The notes: generated by a model from the sequence alone, not told the origin. 64,000 bases of DNA from Hyphomicrobiales bacterium (GCA_947454055.1 CANGIS010000001.1:62001-126000), one strand, 5' to 3'. Numbered from the stretch's first letter, positions 18,567-29,189 are shown. Program-made: numbers and translations.

Positions 18567-19997
18567 GTGGCGGCGACCGTTGAGCGGTGGATAGCGCTTC
18601 GAATCGCCCTTGTTGCGATCATTGGCGGGATCGTGTCCGGATGTATGAGCGGCCCACGCCAGCAGCCGCCGGCCGCGGTGCCCGTCGTCAACAGCGCAAC
18701 CGATTCCGCCGTCTTTGCCGAACGGGAGCGGCTGGTTGCCAATTTTGGCGGAGAATATGCGGCGCCGGGCCCCGTTCTTGACCTTGTACGGGAAGTCACC
18801 GGCCGTGTGGTCGCCGCCAGTGACGATCCGAACGCGCATTACCGGATCACCGTTTTAAATTCGGCGACCGTTAACGCCTTTGCGCTCCCCACCGGCGAGC
18901 TTTATGTCACCCGCGGATTGCTGGCGCTGGCCAATGACACCTCGGAACTCGCCGCCGTGCTCGCCCATGAGGTCGGTCACGTCACCGCCAAGCACGCCAT
19001 GCAGCGCGCCGAGTTCGAACGGCAAGCCACCGCTATCATGCCGGAATCCATTTCCGGATCAGAGGCCGCCACATCACGCTTTCTGCTGGCCAGCTTTTCA
19101 CGCGGCCAAGAGCTCGAGGCCGACGATATCGGCATCCGGACCATCGCCAAAGCAGGCTACGACCCTTATGGCGCGGCCCGCTTTCTCGCATCGCTTGCCC
19201 GTCAGACAACCTATTCGGGCGAAACACGTTCAAATGCGCGCTTGAGCTTTCTTTCCAGCCATCCTTCAACGCCGCAACGGCTTTCCGCAGCCCTTGAAAC
19301 CGCACGCAACAATGTTAGCCCCACCTCGATCGAAGCCGATCGAAACCGCTATCTCGTCGCTTTGAACGGGCTGGCTTTTGGGGAAGATCCGACCAGTGGC
19401 GTCGTAAGGGGTCGGCGCTTTTTGCATCCCCGCCTCGATTTTGCGATTATCGCGCCGGAAGGCTTTACACTCGAGAATTCTCCGCAAGCCGTGATTGGCA
19501 TCGCGGCCAATGGCGCACAGGCATTTAGGCTCGATACCGTTCGACTGGGCGGCCTCGGCGTGGAAGCGTCGCTGGCGGGCGGCTGGATCGAAGGGGTGCC
19601 AAGCACCGACATTACATCCTTTACGGTCGGCGGCCTTACGGGTGCGACAGCCTTGGCCAAGGGCACGGAATGGACGTTCCGTCTCGCGGCCCTTCGCAGG
19701 GGCGATACTACCTTCCGGATCATCTTCGCCGCACGCGAAATGACTCCTGCTCTGGATCGCGCCTTTCTAGCAGCCATTGGCACGTTTCACCCGCTATCGC
19801 CTGACGAGGCCCAAAGCCTGAGGCCTCAAAAAATTGTGACCGTGACGGCCGGTCCCGATGATACCGCCGCCAGCCTCGCGGCACGATCGGATGGCGGTGA
19901 GGGTGCGCTTGATCGGTTTATGACCTTGAACGGTCTTGACCGACCCAAATTACGACCGAGCGAGACCTACAAGCTGATCATGGCCGACGAGAGGTAG
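18567..19997 (+). CDS. M48-family metalloprotease lipoprotein (BepA-like)
   Basis: A 476-residue envelope zinc protease. It starts at GTG 18567 behind GGAGA. Residues 1-26 form a lipoprotein signal with cysteine 26 (GIVSGC). The M48 catalytic site is HEVGH (134-138) with third ligand E184 in ELEADDIG; NAFALPTGELYVTRGLL is typical of BepA/YfgC/LoiP proteases, which handle stalled outer-membrane proteins. Unlike BepA, the C-terminal half is not TPR: it is a beta-rich region ending in a LysM-like segment (VTVTAGPDDTAASLAARS to RPSETYKLIM), suggesting peptidoglycan association. Monocistronic, between tRNA-Arg and a terminator. Confidence 0.92.
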   Translation: MAATVERWIALRIALVAIIGGIVSGCMSGPRQQPPAAVPVVNSATDSAVFAERERLVANFGGEYAAPGPVLDLVREVTGRVVAASDDPNAHYRITVLNSATVNAFALPTGELYVTRGLLALANDTSELAAVLAHEVGHVTAKHAMQRAEFERQATAIMPESISGSEAATSRFLLASFSRGQELEADDIGIRTIAKAGYDPYGAARFLASLARQTTYSGETRSNARLSFLSSHPSTPQRLSAALETARNNVSPTSIEADRNRYLVALNGLAFGEDPTSGVVRGRRFLHPRLDFAIIAPEGFTLENSPQAVIGIAANGAQAFRLDTVRLGGLGVEASLAGGWIEGVPSTDITSFTVGGLTGATALAKGTEWTFRLAALRRGDTTFRIIFAAREMTPALDRAFLAAIGTFHPLSPDEAQSLRPQKIVTVTAGPDDTAASLAARSDGGEGALDRFMTLNGLDRPKLRPSETYKLIMADER

Positions 19998-20000
19998 ACA

Positions 20001-20027
20001 AAAAAAGGGCGCTCGAAGCGCCCTTTT
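20001..20027. terminator. Bidirectional terminator between M48 gene and carD
   Basis: Stem GGGCGCT (20007-20013) / AGCGCCC (20017-20023) with a CGA loop, A-tract on the left and TTTT on the right. It serves the convergent protease and carD transcripts. Confidence 0.92.
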
Positions 20028-20053
20028 CAAATCGGGTTTCCAGAACGAGGCCA

Positions 20054-20647
20054 TTAAGCCGCTTCTTCCTGATCGTCCTCGGCATCCGCCTCGGCCTCGA
20101 TTTCGGCCTCTGCCGTCTTGGCACGCTTCGGCGACTTCGCCAGATGCGTCTCGATCAGCTTGATGGCTTCACTTTCCATCGTCCCATTGACGGCGGCGAC
20201 TTCGCGCACCAGACGGTCAAGCGCTGCTTCATACAGCTGCCGTTCGGAATAGGATTGTTCTGGCTGGGCATCCGACCGGTAGAGATCGCGCACGACCTCG
20301 GCGATCTGAATGATGTCGCCTGAATTGATCTTTGCCTCATATTCCTGCGCTCGACGCGACCACATGGTGCGCTTGATGCGCGCACGACCGCTGACCGTTT
20401 CCAATGCCTTGGCGATGAGGGCAGGCTCGGAAAGCTTGCGCATGCCCACGGCGGCCGCTTTTGCGGTCGGGACGCGGAGGGTCATTTTGTCTTTTTCGAA
20501 GAAAATCACAAAGAGCTCGAGCTTGTAACCCGCTACTTCCTGCTCCTCGATCGCCGTAATACGGCCCACGCCATGCGTCGGATAAACAACCGATTCACCG
20601 GTCTTGTAACCCTGGCGATTAACGGCTTTCTTTGTTCCTGTCGTCAT
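20054..20647 (-). CDS. carD: CarD-family transcription regulator (CdnL-like)
   Basis: RNA-polymerase-binding protein of 197 residues that stabilises open promoter complexes at rRNA and other housekeeping promoters. The N-terminal RNAP-interaction domain reads KTGESVVYPTHGVGRITAIE, then VIFFEKDKMTLRVPTAKA. The helical DNA-binding domain follows (WSRRAQEYEAKINSGD; EQSYSERQLYEAALDRLVRE). It ends in an acidic low-complexity tail (AEIEAEADAEDDQEE). A CdnL-type regulator is well known in Caulobacter and other alphaproteobacteria. The 289-bp gap upstream (20648-20936) holds no gene; near fdxA it has an imperfect hairpin (CCAAG-c-CTT / AAG-c-CTTGG, 20905-20926) without a T-tract. Confidence 0.95.
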   Translation of the reverse strand: MTTGTKKAVNRQGYKTGESVVYPTHGVGRITAIEEQEVAGYKLELFVIFFEKDKMTLRVPTAKAAAVGMRKLSEPALIAKALETVSGRARIKRTMWSRRAQEYEAKINSGDIIQIAEVVRDLYRSDAQPEQSYSERQLYEAALDRLVREVAAVNGTMESEAIKLIETHLAKSPKRAKTAEAEIEAEADAEDDQEEAA

Positions 20648-20936
20648 TGTGACGCGTTCTTTCTATGTTGCGCCGAAAAGCGGCGAAAAATCAAAAAGTC
20701 GCTGCCGTTTTTCACTCCGCCCCAGCATGCCGGTTCCTTCGGCGTGCCAACAGATAAACCGAACAACAGAATTTCTATCCTCCGCTCCAGGTCAAACGAA
20801 CCAAGCAGGGAAGGAAGATTCCGAATGTTCCGATCAATGAAAAATGACCCGTTCCCGCCTTTTCAACGGGATGGAATGACATATATCAGAAAAATGACGA
20901 TTTTCCAAGCCTTCTGAAAGCCTTGGCTGGAAAAGG

Positions 20937-21272
20937 TCAGTCTCCCTCGCCGGGATTGGACGAGAAGAGTGCCAATTTGTCGGCCTTGCCATCAAATTCC
21001 TTGGCTTCCGGCAAAGCATCGCGCTTGATCGTGACATTGGGCCAGGATTTTGCGTAATCCGCGTTCAGCTTCAGCCAAGGCTCCAGTCCCGATTCCGTAT
21101 CAGGCTTGATCGCGTCGGCCGGGCATTCAGGCTCGCAAACGCCGCAATCAATGCACTCATCGGGATGAATGACGAGCATGTTCTCGCCTTCGTAGAAACA
21201 ATCGACCGGGCAGACTTCCACGCAGTCCATATATTTGCACTTGATGCAATTTTCGACGACCACATACGTCAT
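20937..21272 (-). CDS. fdxA: 7Fe ferredoxin FdxA
   Basis: Low-potential electron carrier with one [3Fe-4S] and one [4Fe-4S] cluster, 111 residues. Cysteines at 9, 12, 17, 21, 25, 40, 43, 46 and 50 match the two-cluster arrangement ([36 protein letters not shown]), and the roughly 55-residue C-terminal extension is the alphaproteobacterial FdxA type. Usually found beside carD, as here. Confidence 0.95.
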   Translation of the reverse strand: MTYVVVENCIKCKYMDCVEVCPVDCFYEGENMLVIHPDECIDCGVCEPECPADAIKPDTESGLEPWLKLNADYAKSWPNVTIKRDALPEAKEFDGKADKLALFSSNPGEGD

Positions 21273-21375
21273 GGAAAGCTCCGCAAACCCTTGGATGAAC
21301 GACTATGGCGTTTTGCTATCCGAGTTCTCGAATGGTTGCAAGGATCGTTAGCGGCTAAAAAATCGGCCAGCCATT

Positions 21376-22200
21376 TCAGGGCTTCTTGCCCGCCGGCATC
21401 GGTGGTGCTTCCCGGATCAGCAACAGATCGACGCGGCGATTGGCCGGAAGCTGCGGATTATCCGGAAACAGGGGGTCGGTATCGGCCTTGCCCGCAATCG
21501 CCAAGAAGCGGTCCTGCGGCAAGCCGGACTCGACAAGAATACGCCGGATGGCGGAGGCCCGTCCGACCGATAGCTCCCACGGCGATGTTTCAGGTTGGAC
21601 ACCGGGAAGCGGCGCTGCGGTGTGACCGGTAATCTCGAGGCGGTTCGACAAGCGTTTCAAGGAAGGGGCCAGTTTACGCAACGCCTCGCGCACAAAGGGA
21701 TAGGGTTCGACTGAGCCGTCGGGAAACATGGAACGGCCGGATTGATCCACCAGCGACACATCAAGCCCGTCTTTGTTTTCCTGAACGATCAGATTTTTGG
21801 ATAGTTCAGCAATCTCCGGCATATCAGCAATCGCCTGGCGCAACGTCGCAGCGGCCAGGCCGAAGGTGCGGTCATTGGTGGCCAGATCGAGCCCTTCATC
21901 GCGCCGTTCGCCAACCAAAGGGCCAGCCTGATCGGTGCCTTCCTCGGGCGGAAGAAACTTGGCGTTTTTCAAAAAGGGCTTGGTCGGCGTGCCCTCCATT
22001 TCGATCATCGACGCAAAGCGATTTTCGCGCTGCATGCCAAACGCATCCCGCATGGAACCCGCGACGAGTTTCATTTTGGCCTGATCTTGCGTCGAAAAAG
22101 CGACCAGCATGACAAAAAAACTCATCAACAGACCCATGAGGTCTGCGAAGGTCACAAACCAGCCATGTCCGCCACCGTGTCCGCCTTTTTTACGCGCCAT
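21376..22200 (-). CDS. motB: MotB/PomB-type stator protein with OmpA domain
   Basis: A 274-residue protein with a short basic cytoplasmic start, one membrane helix carrying the ion-binding aspartate (WFVTFADLMGLLMSFFVMLVAF, D at about residue 22), a plug/linker, and a C-terminal OmpA-like peptidoglycan-binding domain (LEITGHTAAP; LSVGRASAIRRILVESG; NRRVDLLLI). It would anchor the ion-driven stator to the cell wall. The TFADLMGLLMSFFVML helix resembles PomB-type proteins. It follows motA by 5 nt. Confidence 0.9.
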   Translation of the reverse strand: MARKKGGHGGGHGWFVTFADLMGLLMSFFVMLVAFSTQDQAKMKLVAGSMRDAFGMQRENRFASMIEMEGTPTKPFLKNAKFLPPEEGTDQAGPLVGERRDEGLDLATNDRTFGLAAATLRQAIADMPEIAELSKNLIVQENKDGLDVSLVDQSGRSMFPDGSVEPYPFVREALRKLAPSLKRLSNRLEITGHTAAPLPGVQPETSPWELSVGRASAIRRILVESGLPQDRFLAIAGKADTDPLFPDNPQLPANRRVDLLLIREAPPMPAGKKP

Positions 22201-22205
22201 GGCGG

Positions 22206-22970
22206 TTAGGCCGCCGCCAGTGCGTCGCGGTGCTTGACGGGCAAATAGGCCACCAGCATTTCGCGCACCACTGCGGGGCTCTTCGCCTCACGGATCTGCA
22301 TCACACCATCGATCACCAGCGCCCGACATACATCCTCTTCCTCGAGCTTCAACTGAAGCTTGTCGGCAATCGGCAGACACACCAGATTGGCAACCAGAGC
22401 ACCATAGAGGGTGGCCAACAGAGAAATGGCCATAAAGGGCCCGAGCTTTGACGGATCTTCCATATGGCTGAACATCTGCACCATGCCGAGCAGTGTGCCG
22501 ATCATACCCCAGGCCGGGGCGGCATCGCCGATGGAGCGGTAAAGCTTGCCACCTTCTTCTAACCGAATGAGAAAATTATCGGTATCGCGCTGCAAAGTCT
22601 CACGGATGAATTCGCGGTCATAGCCGTCGGCAATATAGCGGATGCCCTGGGCCAGAAACTTGTCCTTGACGACAACGCGCTCGAGCGCGGCGGCACCGGA
22701 GCGGCGCGCTGTATCGGCAACCTTGGTGATTTCCTCAATCAGTTCGCGCGGCTCTGACGAGTGCATCATGAACGCGTAACGCATGCCGGTTGGAAAGCCG
22801 TGCAGCATGGTTGAAAACGGAAAGCGGATCATCGTCGCTCCGGCGCAGCCTCCAAAAATAACGATCAGGGCGTGCTCGCTGACAAACGCACCGGGCGAGC
22901 CTTCCATGGTGGTGAGAAGACCGATCACACCAAAGCCAACGACCATTCCTAATGCGGTTGCAGCATCCAT
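22206..22970 (-). CDS. motA: MotA/PomA-type stator protein
   Basis: A 254-residue four-helix protein. The first helices are MVVGFGVIGLLTTM and HALIVIFGGCAGATMIRF, followed by a cytoplasmic charged loop (about 60-150), then the channel-lining pair GDAAPAWGMIGTLLGMVQMF and GPFMAISLLATLYGALVANLVCLPIA. Length and pattern are closer to sodium-type PomA than to long proton-type MotA, but the coupling ion is not certain. No flagellar structural or chemotaxis genes lie within the window. Confidence 0.9.
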   Translation of the reverse strand: MDAATALGMVVGFGVIGLLTTMEGSPGAFVSEHALIVIFGGCAGATMIRFPFSTMLHGFPTGMRYAFMMHSSEPRELIEEITKVADTARRSGAAALERVVVKDKFLAQGIRYIADGYDREFIRETLQRDTDNFLIRLEEGGKLYRSIGDAAPAWGMIGTLLGMVQMFSHMEDPSKLGPFMAISLLATLYGALVANLVCLPIADKLQLKLEEEDVCRALVIDGVMQIREAKSPAVVREMLVAYLPVKHRDALAAA

Positions 22971-23066
22971 TGCGCACGTCCAGATTCAGTTGAAACGGGT
23001 TAAGTTGACGCAACGTTAGTTCAAGACCCTAAACAATTGGTAAGGGCGGTGCAAAAAGTTGAAAAT

Positions 23067-23095
23067 AAAAAAAGGCCGCCCAACCGGGCGGCCTT
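23067..23095 (-). terminator. Rho-independent terminator after the CBS-domain membrane protein gene
   Basis: On the minus strand a 10-bp stem (AAGGCCGCCC 23072-23081 / GGGCGGCCTT 23086-23095, AACC loop) is followed by a run of T (complement of the A-tract at 23067-23073). It isolates this gene from motAB. Confidence 0.92.
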
Positions 23096-23120
23096 GTCTT
23101 CGATGGTCGGGCGGGAAACA

Positions 23121-24419
23121 CTATTCCGCCGAGGCGCGGCGCTTCAAGGAGGTAATTTTCAATTGGGTAATGCGGTTGCGCGCTTTGCGCAGCACTTCGA
23201 ACCGGTAGGAATAAAAAGTAAAAATCTGCCCCGTATCCGGAATCGTCTGCGCTTCGTGGATCACCAAACCGGCAATGGTGGTTGCTTCCTCATCCGGCAG
23301 GTCCCAATCCATCGCGCGGTTAAGATCGCGGATCGGCACCGAGCCATCGACCCGGACCGAGCCATCGGGCAAAGGCCTGAGGCCCTGCACACGCACATCG
23401 TGCTCGTCGCGAATATCGCCGACAATTTCTTCCAAAATATCCTCAAGCGTCACAAGCCCCATCACTTCGCCATATTCGTCGACGACCAGCGCAAAATGGA
23501 CCTTTTTGGAGAGAAACGCCTTCAACTGCTCCTGCAAGGAATTGGTGTCGGGTACAAACCACGGATCAAGCGCGATGTTTTTCACATCGAGATCGGTTGC
23601 CTTGCCCCCTGCCGCATCATAGGCGCGCAGTAAATCCTTGGCGTGCAAGACGCCGATAATGTTGTCCGGCGAGCCCGACCAGAGCGGCAAACGGGTATGC
23701 GGGGAGGACAATATCTCCCGAACGATTTCCTCGGGCGGAAGATCGGCCGAAATCGTGCGCATTTTGGTGCGATGGACCATGATGTCGGAGACTTCGAGTT
23801 CGGCCAGATCAAGCAGACCGCCAAACATTTTGTGCGCCTCGGCCTCGACGCTGCCCTCGCTGTGAAGCAGATCGACCGCGCCCCGCAATTCTTCAGTCGC
23901 CGACAATACCGCCTCGTTCTCGCCGATCCGGAACCCGAAGGGCCGCAAAATCGTCCGGACAATGGCCTCAATCGCAAGCGTCAGCGGGCCGAACAGGGCA
24001 ACGGCCAAAGCAACCGGACGGGCCAGCAGCAACGCCGAACGGTCCGGTGTCGAAATCGCCATGGTCTTGGGCATGACTTCGGCAAAGATGATGATCAGGA
24101 TCGACATGACGACAGTTGCATAAATGGCGCCCTCGGCACCAAAAAACTGCACCAGAACGCTGGTGGTAAAGGCCGACGCCCCAATATTGACGATGGAATT
24201 GCCGATCAGCATCGCACCAATCAACCTTTCCTTGGCCAGAAGCAGCCGGTTGATGATGCCTGCCCGCTCATCGCCAGCGCTTTCAAGAGCGTGCATCCGG
24301 GCACGTGAGGCGGCGGTCAGCGCCGTTTCCGAGCCGGAAAAAAACGCCGAAAGCGCCAGACAGACAATGACAATACCCAATGCCAGAAAGGGGTCGGTAT
24401 GAATTTCGACATGTTCCAT
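23121..24419 (-). CDS. HlyC/CorC (CorB-like) family membrane protein, DUF21-CBS-CBS-transporter-associated domain
   Basis: A 432-residue protein with a DUF21 membrane domain (LGIVIVCLALSAFFSGSETALTAASRARM; AMLIGNSIVNIGASAF; MSILIIIFAEVMPKTMA), a CBS pair (VSDIMVHRTKMRTI; FALVVDEYGEVMGLVTLEDILEEIVGDI) and a C-terminal CorC-HlyC domain. These CNNM/CorB-type proteins are linked to magnesium transport; the old hemolysin name is misleading. It starts 5 nt after the aroKB stop, and this order (xerD divergent, aroK, aroB, CBS protein) is common in alphaproteobacteria. Confidence 0.92.
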   Translation of the reverse strand: MEHVEIHTDPFLALGIVIVCLALSAFFSGSETALTAASRARMHALESAGDERAGIINRLLLAKERLIGAMLIGNSIVNIGASAFTTSVLVQFFGAEGAIYATVVMSILIIIFAEVMPKTMAISTPDRSALLLARPVALAVALFGPLTLAIEAIVRTILRPFGFRIGENEAVLSATEELRGAVDLLHSEGSVEAEAHKMFGGLLDLAELEVSDIMVHRTKMRTISADLPPEEIVREILSSPHTRLPLWSGSPDNIIGVLHAKDLLRAYDAAGGKATDLDVKNIALDPWFVPDTNSLQEQLKAFLSKKVHFALVVDEYGEVMGLVTLEDILEEIVGDIRDEHDVRVQGLRPLPDGSVRVDGSVPIRDLNRAMDWDLPDEEATTIAGLVIHEAQTIPDTGQIFTFYSYRFEVLRKARNRITQLKITSLKRRASAE

Positions 24420-24424
24420 GGCGT

Positions 24425-26176
24425 TTAGTTCGCTCCCGTTTGGAGGTGGTCGTCAAGATAAGCGCGTACATCGTCCGCCGATACGTCGGTTGCAATAAAG
24501 CTTTCGCCAATTCCGCGCGCAAGAATGAAGGTCAGTTTGCCGCGCTTGACCTTTTTGTCCTGCGCCATCGCCTCCAAAATCGCCGTTGCATCCGCATCCC
24601 AGCTCGGAATGTCGCGGATATGGGTAGGAAGGCCCACTTTTTTGAGATGCGATTCAATGCGCACCGCATCCTGCCCGCTGCACAATCCCAGACGTTGTGA
24701 AAAGCGGAACGCGCAGCACAACCCGATAGCGACCGCTTCGCCATGCACCAGACGCGCGCCGTCATAGGCCACGATACGCTCAAACGCATGGGCAAAGGTA
24801 TGGCCGAGATTGAGCAAAGCGCGGTCGCCTTCCTCGCGCTCATCCCGCATGACGATGGCGGCCTTTGCCTTGCAGGCTACCTCGATCGCATGAACGCGAT
24901 CAGGCCCGCCCGCGAACACGCCCGAATGATGCGCCTCGAGCCAGTTGAAAAACGGCGCGTCTGAAATCAGGCCATATTTGACAACTTCGGCGTAGCCCGC
25001 CGCAAATTCGCGCGCCGACAACGTGTCCAGAACATCCACATCGGCCAGAACGAGGCTCGGCTGATGGAAAGCACCGATCAGATTCTTGCCATGCGCCGAA
25101 TTGATCCCCGTTTTACCGCCAACCGAGGAGTCGACCTGAGCCAGAAGAGACGTCGGAATTTGCACAAACCGCATGCCACGCCGTATAATCGAGGCGGCAA
25201 ACCCCGCAAGATCCCCGACGACACCGCCGCCCAAGGCCACGACAAGATCGCCGCGCTCCATTTTGGCAGCCAGAATGCCATCAACCACCCGATCCAGCTC
25301 CGTCATGGATTTGGACCGTTCGCCCGGCGGGATAGAAATGACCGCAGTGCGGATGCCCGCGGCTTTCAGGCTGTCTTCCAGCACCGTGAGATGGATCGTG
25401 GCCACCGTTTCGTCCGTTACAATGGCGCAGGCCGCGCCCGGGACCAGAGCCGCGATTCGCTCGCCCGCTTCTTCCAAAAGAGCGCTGCCGATCACAATAT
25501 CATAGGCACGGCCCGGCAGATCGACCCGCACATGGGCATGAGACACTTGTGGTATCGACACGACAGGCACTCCAATTCCGAGGTGGTCCGACACAGCGGC
25601 AATGATTTCATCGACAATGACGTCATGGGCAACGTCACGCGACTGGATCTCGATATCGGATCGCGCATAGACCGGATAGCGCGCCTCCATGAGGTTTTTA
25701 AGCGTTCCCTCCGGATCAGGGTTTTGCAGCAGGGGTCGGTTGGACCGTTTGCGCACCCGACGCATCAAGACATCGAACTCGGCCTTGAGCCACACCGAGA
25801 CGCCAAGTTCGGCAATCTGGTGGCGCGTTGTCTCGCTCATAAAGGCGCCGCCGCCGGTGGCCAGCACCATCGGCCCCTCGCCCAGTAACCGCGCGATCAC
25901 GCGCTGTTCGCCTTGGCGGAACTCTGCCTCGCCGCGTTTTTCAAAAATTTCCGGGATCGACATACCGGCGGCGCGTTCGATTTCCGTATCCGCATCAAAA
26001 AAAGGCAGCCCCAACCGTTGCGCCAGCCGCTTACCCACCGAGCTTTTGCCAGCGCCCATCATGCCGACAAGCACAAGGGATCGTTGGCCAAGCGCCTCCA
26101 TCAAGGACGCCACACCCGTCTCGCGCGCGCTGCCGCCCGAACCGCCTAATGCTTCCACCTGTCGAACTCCCATCAT
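24425..26176 (-). CDS. aroKB: Bifunctional shikimate kinase / 3-dehydroquinate synthase
   Basis: One frame encodes both enzymes, about 583 residues. The N-terminal shikimate kinase (about 25-195) has the P-loop GMMGAGKSSVGKRLA, DADTEIERAAG and VLATGGGAFM. The C-terminal dehydroquinate synthase (about 215-575) has IPPGERSKSM, VALGGGVVGDLAGFAA, PTSLLAQVDSSVGGKTGIN and the metal ligand GHTFAHAFE. They catalyse steps 5 and 2 of the shikimate pathway. The start is uncertain: ATGs exist at 26197, 26176, 26173 and 26101, and GAGG lies just before 26176/26173. In many relatives aroK and aroB are separate adjacent genes, so this is a fusion of neighbours. Confidence 0.94.
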   Translation of the reverse strand: MMGVRQVEALGGSGGSARETGVASLMEALGQRSLVLVGMMGAGKSSVGKRLAQRLGLPFFDADTEIERAAGMSIPEIFEKRGEAEFRQGEQRVIARLLGEGPMVLATGGGAFMSETTRHQIAELGVSVWLKAEFDVLMRRVRKRSNRPLLQNPDPEGTLKNLMEARYPVYARSDIEIQSRDVAHDVIVDEIIAAVSDHLGIGVPVVSIPQVSHAHVRVDLPGRAYDIVIGSALLEEAGERIAALVPGAACAIVTDETVATIHLTVLEDSLKAAGIRTAVISIPPGERSKSMTELDRVVDGILAAKMERGDLVVALGGGVVGDLAGFAASIIRRGMRFVQIPTSLLAQVDSSVGGKTGINSAHGKNLIGAFHQPSLVLADVDVLDTLSAREFAAGYAEVVKYGLISDAPFFNWLEAHHSGVFAGGPDRVHAIEVACKAKAAIVMRDEREEGDRALLNLGHTFAHAFERIVAYDGARLVHGEAVAIGLCCAFRFSQRLGLCSGQDAVRIESHLKKVGLPTHIRDIPSWDADATAILEAMAQDKKVKRGKLTFILARGIGESFIATDVSADDVRAYLDDHLQTGAN

Positions 26177-26251
26177 CCTCGCGCTCGTCCATAGCATAAT
26201 GAAGACGAATCTTGCATCATCGTTGAAAGAACAGTTTTTTGAGAACCTGAT

Positions 26252-27178
26252 ATGCCGGATGCCATTGACGGCTTTCTTGCCATGCTCGCCGCCGAGCGGG
26301 GCGCGGCCAAGAACACGATCGAGGCCTATCGCCGCGATCTTGAGGGAGCCGAAGCCATCCTCGCCCGCGGGGGCGTCGACTTGTCGACGGCGACAACCGA
26401 TGATCTGCGGCATTATCTGGTCGAGCTCGACCATGCGGGGCTCAAAGCATCAAGTGCTGCGAGAAAGCTCGCGGCGTTGCGGCAATTTTTCCGGTTCCTC
26501 TATGCCGAAGGCCAACGCGCGGATGATCCCGCGCAAGCACTTTCCGGCCCCAAACAGGGTCGGGCCTTGCCCAAAACCCTCACCATCGCCGATGTCGACC
26601 GGTTGTTGCAGACGGCCAATGAAGGCATCGAGGATTCCGAGCGACCGGAAGGCGAGCGCTTCCGTGCAGCCCGTATGGCAGCCCTTCTGGAGCTCTTATA
26701 CGCGACGGGCCTGCGTGTTTCCGAACTGGTGGCTTTACCGCTTCGGGCGGCGCGCACCAAAGACCGGCTTTTGGCGGTTAAAGGCAAGGGCGGACGCGAG
26801 CGGTTGGTGCCGCTGACGGAAAAATCAAAAGAGGCGATGACGCGCTACCTCGCTTTAGGTACTGGGCATCTGAAAGCGTCGAACTGGCTCTTTCCATCCG
26901 ATAGCGAGAGCGGGCACATGACGCGGCAGGCTTTCGCGCGGGATTTGAAAACCTTGGCGGGTGCGGCAGGCATCCCCACGCGCCTGATCAGCCCGCATGT
27001 GCTGCGCCACGCCTTTGCCAGCCATCTTTTGCAAAACGGAGCCGATTTACGCGTCGTGCAGCAATTATTGGGACATGCCGATATTTCGACCACCCAGATT
27101 TACACGCATCTGCCTGATGAACGGCTCAAAAGCCTTGTCAGGGATTTGCATCCTTTGGGGGATAAAGGGAGCGAATAG
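26252..27178 (+). CDS. xerD: Site-specific tyrosine recombinase XerD
   Basis: Resolves chromosome dimers at dif together with XerC, under FtsK control. The 308 residues comprise an N-terminal SAM-like core-binding domain (IDGFLAMLAAERGAAKNTIE) and a catalytic domain with R155 (ATGLRVSEL), H249 and R252 (SPHVLRHAF), H275 (LLGHADIST) and the nucleophile Y284 (TQIYTHL). It is divergent from aroKB, the usual xerD position in this class, which favours XerD over XerC. The partner ftsK is also in this window. Confidence 0.93.
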   Translation: MPDAIDGFLAMLAAERGAAKNTIEAYRRDLEGAEAILARGGVDLSTATTDDLRHYLVELDHAGLKASSAARKLAALRQFFRFLYAEGQRADDPAQALSGPKQGRALPKTLTIADVDRLLQTANEGIEDSERPEGERFRAARMAALLELLYATGLRVSELVALPLRAARTKDRLLAVKGKGGRERLVPLTEKSKEAMTRYLALGTGHLKASNWLFPSDSESGHMTRQAFARDLKTLAGAAGIPTRLISPHVLRHAFASHLLQNGADLRVVQQLLGHADISTTQIYTHLPDERLKSLVRDLHPLGDKGSE

Positions 27179-27193
27179 GCAGTCGTCGTCCGT

Positions 27194-27825
27194 TCACTGA
27201 CCGGACAGCACGAACACCGCCTGCTCGCCAAACAGATTCCACATCCTGCGCGGCAGCGTCATTTCCACCGGCCTGCCAAACCGATCCAGGGCAGAAGCCT
27301 GCTCGATCACAGCGCCCATCTCGTCGGCGAGCGCTATAAAATCATTGATCGTGCAGAAATGGATATTGGGGGTCTCGTACCAGGAATAGGACAAATTTTT
27401 GGTCACGGGCATCCGGCCCGTGGTCAGCAATTGCAGCCTGATCTTCCAATGGCCGAAATTGGGAAAGGAGACGATGGCGCGGCGGCCGATCCGCAACATA
27501 TGTTCCATGACCAGACGCGGCTGCCGCATGGCCTGGAGCGTTTGTGACAAGATCACATAATCGAACGAGCCATCCGGATAATAAACGAGGTCGGTATCCG
27601 CATCGCCCTGAATGACCGATAGGCCCTTGGCCACGCAAAGATTGACGCCCGATTGCGACAATTCGATCCCGCGCGCATCCACGCCCCGCTTTTCGGCGAG
27701 CAAGCGGAGCAGCGAGCCATCACCGCACCCGACATCGAGAACGCGCGATCCCGGTTCTACCATCGAGACCAGATTGAGCAGATCGACGCGGGCATAGGCC
27801 GCATCCGCATGCATTTCCAACGGGC

Positions 27826-27829
<4 letters not shown>
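27194..27829 (-). CDS. metW: Methionine biosynthesis protein MetW
   Basis: A SAM-methyltransferase-fold protein of 211 residues, with [23 protein letters not shown] near residue 30, [31 protein letters not shown] and [19 protein letters not shown]. It partners MetX in methionine synthesis. Its ATG overlaps the metX stop (ATGA), so the two are translationally coupled. Confidence 0.95.
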
Positions 27830-29022
<1,193 letters not shown>

Positions 29023-29189
29023 TCTTACGCGCTCTCCAATTAAGACGTTCTGTATGTCGAATTTTTAGACCTTAATCAAGAACCATTCGGCATTTTCATT
29101 GCAGCCGTGCGGGGGTGGGCTTTGCCTTTCGGCGGCGCGCGTTCTATGACATTCGCCGACTGTTCACGCGCTTCTTGCGGACCGAAAGC

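Noticed and set aside
20573-20917. A 114-codon plus-strand frame running from inside carD into the upstream gap
   Set aside because: Starts antisense within carD, shows no domain, and no ribosome site is seen.
22990-23020. Candidate CtrA box upstream of motA (TTAA followed by GTTAG)
   Set aside because: Spacing is not 7 bp and the second half is TTAG, so it does not match TTAA-N7-TTAA.
23643-24308. Plus-strand open frames opposite the CBS-domain membrane protein gene
   Set aside because: Composition and lack of a ribosome site fit a shadow; the minus-strand protein has a full family match.
29023-29189. Possible SAM riboswitch upstream of metX
   Set aside because: Looked on the minus strand for the SAM-II type pseudoknot elements common in alphaproteobacteria; none recognised.
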